Shown here in pieces: positions 59,205-64,000 of a DNA stretch of 64,000 nt (the first letter of the stretch is position 1; the number at the start of each line of letters is the position of its first letter). A model generated the notes under the pieces. The model made no database searches. It was not told the DNA's origin and saw only the letters and a program-made list of their open reading frames with translations. The translations under genes and the position numbers were made by a program. Source of the stretch: Duganella sacchari (GTDB taxonomy: Bacteria > Pseudomonadota > Gammaproteobacteria > Burkholderiales > Burkholderiaceae_D). The stretch is from NCBI RefSeq assembly GCF_900143065.1, contig NZ_FRCX01000005.1:372001-436000 (forward strand), read 5' to 3'.

Positions 59205-59803
59205 GTGATTACCTTTTACCTCAGTTGGTTAGCGGAGCATGAAATGATGGCGATTTGCTTTTCATCTCCCCTGTCCGCTAAGTCAGGCAAAATTTCCCAC
59301 AAAAAGACACTTTTTCACACAGATGCCCACTTTAGAGGAAGCAATAACAGTGGTCAAGCGCTTTCAGCCAATCGAAACACGGATTTTAGTAATGAAATTA
59401 AGGACTTAGCGCGATTCCTTGAAGCCAGCTAGAAATAAAATTACCTAATAAATTAAGTACTTATGTAAGGTTGTGAAGGTGCTACTTCATCTGTACCCAT
59501 GTGTTTGAACGTGAAAATGCTTATATAAAAAAATTGAATGAAAAGCATAAAGTTGCAAACAGCCAACATTGCGGTATCAAATGAGCAACAGGGAAATGAG
59601 GATGAAAAACGCGGGTATTGGAGAGGGGAAATGCCGGACGGCGCGCCAACAGCGCGCTCAGGCGGAATGCAGAACCTTCACAAAACAGCGGCAAGCCAGG
59701 ACAAAATTTACTTCTCAGCAACGGGTGCAGCGCAAGTTGTATATACAAATTTTGCACTGCACCACGACTGCTTCAGCGCCATTATACGCGCTGCCGGACC
59801 ACC
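59205..59803. other. dcw promoter and colA-mraZ intergenic region
   Basis: These 599 bases lie between the collagenase stop and the mraZ start, so they should hold the mraZ promoter and the end of the collagenase transcript. The MraZ-box array is at 59296-59330. The part from 59380 to 59560 is AT-rich. Short open frames here lack a coding look and a ribosome site, and no clear terminator was found. Confidence 0.45.
59296..59330 (-). promoter_or_regulatory. MraZ-box repeat array upstream of mraZ
   Basis: On the minus strand four pentamers GTGGG, GTGTG, GTGTC and GTGGG are spaced exactly 10 bases apart, each separated by five bases. On the plus strand they read CCCAC, GACAC, CACAC and CCCAC starting at 59296, 59306, 59316 and 59326. 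This matches the TGGGN direct-repeat pattern with five-base spacers known for MraZ binding, with two degenerate central repeats. It lies about 90-125 bases before the mraZ start. Confidence 0.75.
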
Positions 59804-62050
59804 TTAATCGTACGTCGCGTACAGCGTCACGCCGCTGAAGGGCTGGCGGGCCTGAAGCAGGATGTAGTACCAGCGGCCGCTGACCGGCGTGGTGAGGTTC
59901 ACCGCTTCCGCGTTGCCGGCGGTGGCCGATGCCAGGTCATGCGAGGCGATGGTCGGGTAGCGGTCCAGCGCCACGTACAGGTCGACGTCGCCAGTGCCGC
60001 CCTTGGTGAACACCCGCACATTTTTCGCGCCGGCAGGCAGCATCAGGTAGGCGTATGCCTGGCCCGACGACGCCAGGTTGCCGATGCCGCAGTTCTTGCC
60101 CAGGTAGGAGGTGGAGGAGCACGCCGGCAGCGCAGGATTCGGCATCGGCGGCTCGCCGGCCGTGGTGGCGCTGGCGACCCAGTCGGAAAACTCGGCGTCG
60201 TAACGGGTGCCGATCAGGCCCATGAAGTTCTGATAGCGATCGTAGTCGCCAACGCGGAAGTCGCCCAGCACCACGTCCACATCGGCGCGGTGCTTCTCCA
60301 TCATGAAGCGCGTGGCCATGTAACCCCAGCGATAGGCGCGGTTCACATAGTCAGCCATGCCGTAGGTGTTGCCGAAGATGTCGCTCAGGCGATAGGTGCC
60401 GGTTTTGGCCATGTCGATGGCGGCCTGGTTATCGTTTTTCAGCGACAGGTACTCGGCAATACCCTCGATCCACCAGACGGTGGGCTTGGCGGTGGCGGCG
60501 GCAAAGTCGCCTTCCATGTCGAAGCGGCCGTCCAGGTAATGGACATATTCGTGCTCGAGGTTCCAGACCTGGAAGACGGGACGCAGCCACGACGCTTCAT
60601 GCGCGATGAAGCGGGCCTGGTTGCCAGGCACGTCAGGCTCGCCTTCCAGATACATGCCGCCATTGTCGGTGCTGATATCGTAGATGACAGACGCGTACTT
60701 GCTGTAGTTGGCATAGTCGTCGAACACCACCAGCTCCAGCGAGGTATTGCCGTCATTGGCGACCGGCGTGCGCTTGGTCTGCAGCATGTCGTGCACATAG
60801 TTCTCTTCGCGCGCCAGCTTGTCGCAGATTTCCTGCAGCTGGGCGGGCGTCATCTCCTGCGCGCGCACATGCAGCGTCGGACTGCACGACTTGGAGTACT
60901 TGAGCACCGCGTCGGCCAGCTTGCTGGTGTAGTCGCAGGTGCCGTATTCCGCACAGCTGGCGTTGTCGTAGTATTTGACGGCACTGGCGGCGGCCAGCCA
61001 TAAGCCGCTGTCGGCGCCGGTCATGGTGCTGGTGGCCAGCATATTCTTGACCATCGGCTTGATGCTGTATTTCAGCGCCGGATACTGCATGAAGCGGAAT
61101 GCCTCATTGGTCGCATCGGTCAGCTGGTAGCCATAGTCGCCGCCCAGCAGCGCCGCCTTGTTGGCGGTGACGAAGTTGTTCAGCGCCGTCGCGTAGGACA
61201 GGTCGTTCTGCAGCAACGGCGTGCCCTCCGGACGATAGTGGGCGTAGAAGATCACCGTCAGCGCCGAGGTGAAGCCGCCACTGGCGCTGGCGTCACGCAA
61301 GCCATTCACGGCGTTGGGTGCGTCCGGACGATTGGTGTAGCGCTGCACCAGCGCTTTCACGCTGGACAGGTAGTAAGGCTCGTCATGCATATTGGTGATC
61401 AGCCGGATCACCTCTCCCGCCGTGGTATAGCCGGTGGCGTTGGGCGCATACAGCTGGGTGCCATCCGCCAGCTGCTTGATCGGTGCGCGCAGCGACATCT
61501 TGAGCGTCTGCGCAGGCTCCGGAATGGTGCCGCCGCTGGACAGGTAGTAGCCGGCGCGCAGATACAGCGCCAGGTTCACCAGCGCCAGATTGGTGGCGTT
61601 GTAGTTGCCCGCTTCCTGCGTGAAGCGGCTGGCGATGGCGCTCCAGTTGCTGGCCGAGTACACGGTGGCGCCCTGGGCTGCGCTCAGCGAGAACAGGCCA
61701 TACGTACATTCATAATCCGGCAGGTTGACCAGATAATCGGCCAGCGCCGCGCCGCTGTAGGACGCCAGCTTGTTCATGTCCTTGCATTCAGGCGTGGCCA
61801 GTTGTGCTTTCAGCCGGCTGCGCTGCTCCTTGGGCAGCAGGTCGTAGCGCGGCTTGGTGGTGGCCGGCAGCTTGAACTGCGACTGTTCCGCCGTCGGTGG
61901 CAAGCTTTGACGCTGGTGCGGCATGGGCGCCTGTTTCAGGCGTCCTTGCTGGTCCGCGGCGGGATCGGCGCTCTGGTCGGCTCGGGCGCCGAGCGACAGG
62001 CTGGTGGCCAGCAAAGCGGTAAAGTACAGGGTATTTCTCGACAAAGACAT
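59804..62050 (-). CDS. M9-family collagenase
   Basis: The 748-residue protein has a signal peptide ending near LGARA, an N-terminal M9N activator-like region and the zinc-binding HEYVH motif in WNLEHEYVHYLDGRFD. The downstream Glu is in WWIEGIAEYLS. A C-terminal PPC-type beta domain (about 650-748) may bind collagen or cell-wall material. Such proteins are secreted collagen or gelatin peptidases of the Vibrio ColA type. There is no visible regulation beyond its isolated position. Confidence 0.9.
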   Translation of the reverse strand: MSLSRNTLYFTALLATSLSLGARADQSADPAADQQGRLKQAPMPHQRQSLPPTAEQSQFKLPATTKPRYDLLPKEQRSRLKAQLATPECKDMNKLASYSGAALADYLVNLPDYECTYGLFSLSAAQGATVYSASNWSAIASRFTQEAGNYNATNLALVNLALYLRAGYYLSSGGTIPEPAQTLKMSLRAPIKQLADGTQLYAPNATGYTTAGEVIRLITNMHDEPYYLSSVKALVQRYTNRPDAPNAVNGLRDASASGGFTSALTVIFYAHYRPEGTPLLQNDLSYATALNNFVTANKAALLGGDYGYQLTDATNEAFRFMQYPALKYSIKPMVKNMLATSTMTGADSGLWLAAASAVKYYDNASCAEYGTCDYTSKLADAVLKYSKSCSPTLHVRAQEMTPAQLQEICDKLAREENYVHDMLQTKRTPVANDGNTSLELVVFDDYANYSKYASVIYDISTDNGGMYLEGEPDVPGNQARFIAHEASWLRPVFQVWNLEHEYVHYLDGRFDMEGDFAAATAKPTVWWIEGIAEYLSLKNDNQAAIDMAKTGTYRLSDIFGNTYGMADYVNRAYRWGYMATRFMMEKHRADVDVVLGDFRVGDYDRYQNFMGLIGTRYDAEFSDWVASATTAGEPPMPNPALPACSSTSYLGKNCGIGNLASSGQAYAYLMLPAGAKNVRVFTKGGTGDVDLYVALDRYPTIASHDLASATAGNAEAVNLTTPVSGRWYYILLQARQPFSGVTLYATYD

Positions 62051-62232
62051 GTCTGCCTCTCCTTCAAGATAGGGGTGTTATTTGTGTTTTTATTTGCCGG
62101 CGAGCGGCAGGAAAAATACTATCTTGATAAGCTTGCCGAACGGGCCAGCGGCCCTGCGGAGACTGGCGGTTCGGTAGATTTAGAGGCAGGAGCTCGCGCA
62201 ATCAGCACAGCCACCGCACGAAAAAACGACAT

Positions 62233-63000
62233 TCAGGGCCGCAGTTCCCACAGCGCGGCGACCGAGGTCTCCGGCCTTGCATGATGGGAGGCGCGATACT
62301 GCACCGGCGTCATGCCGGTGAAAGACTTGAACTGGCGGCTGAAGGCGCTGTGGTCCGTGTAGCCGCACTCATTGGCGATATCGGCGATGCTGCGGTACTG
62401 GTCCGACTCGATCATCGCCAGCGCACCGCTCAGGCGCGATTGCAGCAGCAGCTGGCGTGGGCTGTAATGGAACACGCGCTGGAACAGGCGCTCCACGCGC
62501 GCCAGCGGCATGCCCGCGTCCTGCGCCAGATCGTTAAGAGACAGGGATTCACGGTAATGGTCGCGGATATGCTGGGCAATGCTGGCGATCTTGCGGTACT
62601 CGGGATGCTGCGCGTCGGCCAGCCCCAGGTCATGCGAGGTGCCGACCAGGCCAACGATGACGCCTGCCGCATCGCGCAGCGGCGTCTTGTGGGTCAGGCA
62701 CCAGCCGTGACAGCGGTTGGGATAAAGGTGCAGTTCAAGATGCTTCTTGATCGTGCTGCCGGCTTCAATGACCTCGCGGTCCTGCGCCATATAGGTCTGC
62801 GCAAGGTGGCGCGGGTGCACCTCCATCACGGTTTTGCCGACGATCTCCTGCTTCGTGCGCAGGCCGCAGCGCCGCACCAGTGTGCGGTTGGCCGCCAGAT
62901 AGCGCCCCGCACGATCCTTGACGAAAAACGCGACGTCGCTCAGCTCATCAAACAGGATTTCGATGGCCGCCAGTTCGACATTCTGCATCCCTGCCCCCAT
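62233..63000 (-). CDS. PAS-AraC family transcriptional regulator
   Basis: The 255-residue protein has an N-terminal PAS domain (FVKDRAGRYLAANRTLV, LVGTSHDL) and a C-terminal AraC helix-turn-helix pair (SLNDLAQDAGMPLARVERLF and ADIANECGYTDHSAFSRQFK). PAS-AraC proteins sense a small molecule or redox state. It lies next to the collagenase gene on the same strand but is separated by 182 bases; a link is not shown. Confidence 0.85.
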   Translation of the reverse strand: MGAGMQNVELAAIEILFDELSDVAFFVKDRAGRYLAANRTLVRRCGLRTKQEIVGKTVMEVHPRHLAQTYMAQDREVIEAGSTIKKHLELHLYPNRCHGWCLTHKTPLRDAAGVIVGLVGTSHDLGLADAQHPEYRKIASIAQHIRDHYRESLSLNDLAQDAGMPLARVERLFQRVFHYSPRQLLLQSRLSGALAMIESDQYRSIADIANECGYTDHSAFSRQFKSFTGMTPVQYRASHHARPETSVAALWELRP

Positions 63001-63035
63001 GCTCTTTTAGCAAGATGGGCAATCTTACCTTTAGC

Positions 63036-63482
63036 TCAGGCGTTCAGCAATGGCTGCCAGCTACGGAATCCGTCGCTGGCTTGCGGCTCCCATGGGAAGA
63101 CGCCAGCGGTGCTGGGGAAGATGATCTGCCAGGCGCGGAAGTGTGGCCCTTTGTGCAGCCACAGCGCCCATCCCATGTATTCCTCATAGTGGCGCGGGTC
63201 GACTTCGCCGATCACGCACTCGAAATCGCCACCCAGCAAATCAGCCACGCGCGCGCCTGGCGCGATGGCGGCACCCTGCTTCATCTGACGATAGCACTCA
63301 TTGATGACCGGCTGCGCAACGTCGGCACCCAGTCCCACCACAATCAGCTCGGGCAGGCCCAATGATTTTTCGATACCGATCGAATAGGAAAACGGCGGCA
63401 GCTCGTCCTCCTCCATCACATTCAGAATATGCAGGCCATACGTTGCGATATTGGCCAACGCCCTTTGTCCGCTTTGATCCAT
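63036..63482 (-). CDS. DUF4262 domain protein
   Basis: The 148-residue protein has the DUF4262 opening YGLHILNVMEEDELPPFSYS and SIGIEKSLGLPELIVVGLG. The family has no known function. Its start overlaps the glpK stop by one base, so it is translated from the glpK message. Confidence 0.75.
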   Translation of the reverse strand: MDQSGQRALANIATYGLHILNVMEEDELPPFSYSIGIEKSLGLPELIVVGLGADVAQPVINECYRQMKQGAAIAPGARVADLLGGDFECVIGEVDPRHYEEYMGWALWLHKGPHFRAWQIIFPSTAGVFPWEPQASDGFRSWQPLLNA

Positions 63483-64000
63483 CAGTCGGTCCAGGATTTG
63501 GAGCGCTCAACTGCACGCGCCCAGGTAGATAACAGGTCGGCGCGCTGATCGGCGCCCATGGCTGGTTCGAAGCGGCGGCCGCAGCGCCATTGCGCGGCGA
63601 TTTCTTCCTGCGTGTCCCAGAAACCGACAGCCAGGCCGGCCAGGTAGGCGGCGCCCAGCGCAGTGGTCTCGGTCACCAGCGGACGGACCACGGGAACGCC
63701 CAGCAGGTCGGCCTGGAACTGCATCAGCAGATCATTGCGGGCGGCGCCACCGTCGGCGCGCACTTCGGTCAGCGGGATCGATGCATCCTTCTGCATCGCC
63801 GTCATGAGCTCCGCGCTCTGGTAGGCGATGGCTTCCAGCGCAGCGCGGGCGATGTGGGCACGCGTGCTGCCGCGGCTCAGGCCAAACAGCGAGCCGCGCG
63901 CGTAGGCATCCCAATGCGGGGCGCCGAGTCCGACAAAGGCCGGCACCATGAACACGCCGCCGCTATCCGGCACGCTGGCCGCCAGCTCCTCTACTTCCGC
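63482..64000 (-). CDS. glpK: Glycerol kinase GlpK, C-terminal part (runs off window)
   Basis: The frame is open to the window edge and gives the last 172 or so residues of GlpK. The features are [44 protein letters not shown] and [18 protein letters not shown], the FGGY-family signature. It phosphorylates glycerol. The N-terminal half is beyond the window. Confidence 0.93.
   Translation of the reverse strand, partial: AEVEELAASVPDSGGVFMVPAFVGLGAPHWDAYARGSLFGLSRGSTRAHIARAALEAIAYQSAELMTAMQKDASIPLTEVRADGGAARNDLLMQFQADLLGVPVVRPLVTETTALGAAYLAGLAVGFWDTQEEIAAQWRCGRRFEPAMGADQRADLLSTWARAVERSKSWTD

Noticed and set aside
59521..59757. Minus-strand 78-codon frame upstream of mraZ
   Set aside because: It lacks a ribosome site and its composition reflects the AT-rich intergenic region; no conserved feature was seen.

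Overview
The window looks like chromosome from a betaproteobacterium of the order Burkholderiales, most likely family Oxalobacteraceae (Duganella/Massilia/Janthinobacterium-like). The reasons are the high GC content, the gene order pilB-pilC-pilD-coaE-zapD-yacG-mutT-ATPase-argJ and mraZ-to-ftsZ followed by a peroxiredoxin, lpxC-dciA-secA, and a PEP-CTERM protein. All assignments come from reading the sequence and from recalled family motifs; no database search was run.

Layout. 0-1.9 kb: purine/urate breakdown genes (xdhA fragment and puuE on minus, uraH on plus) around a long inverted repeat. 1.9-4.0 kb: a TPR-methyltransferase fusion and a VOC protein. 4.0-8.3 kb: the most unusual locus. A prolyl-4-hydroxylase-like gene is divergent from an operon of a SelO/YdiU-like protein, an HlyC-type acyltransferase, a 56-residue proline-rich peptide with a double-glycine leader, and an APH(3')-like phosphotransferase. 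8.4-19.5 kb: CNNM/CorC protein, type IV pilus genes pilB, pilC and pilD with a two-component pair inserted, then coaE, zapD, yacG, mutT, a DUF815 ATPase and argJ. 19.8-32.1 kb: an accessory block (porin-like protein, small PstS-like protein, two histidine kinases, TonB receptor, sterol-desaturase-like protein, PEP-CTERM protein, Lrp regulator with an EamA exporter, Rpn-type nuclease, TonB-C protein, FCP1-like phosphatase). 32.1-36.6 kb: secA, dciA, lpxC. 36.6-41.4 kb: a second accessory block (DMT transporter with a probable CTG start, DUF4214/PKD/excalibur lipoprotein, XRE regulator, methyltransferase, a frameshifted molybdopterin-oxidoreductase remnant, FMN reductase). 41.4-59.3 kb: peroxiredoxin and the complete dcw cluster, all on minus, headed by mraZ with a MraZ-box array. 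59.8-64 kb: M9 collagenase, PAS-AraC regulator, DUF4262 protein and a glpK fragment.

How the genes work together. The dcw cluster makes lipid II (murE, murF, mraY, murD, murG, murC, ddlB) and the divisome (ftsL, ftsI, ftsW, ftsQ, ftsA, ftsZ), with zapD further along. The 4.0-8.3 kb locus is best read as a ribosomally made, modified peptide system. A short leader directs export with Gly-Gly cleavage, and the HlyC-like plus ATP-using partner resembles in logic the MceI/MceJ pair that joins a siderophore to the C-terminus of microcin E492. A hydroxylase and a kinase could add further modification or immunity. No peptidase-containing ABC exporter lies in the window, so export would rely on genes elsewhere.
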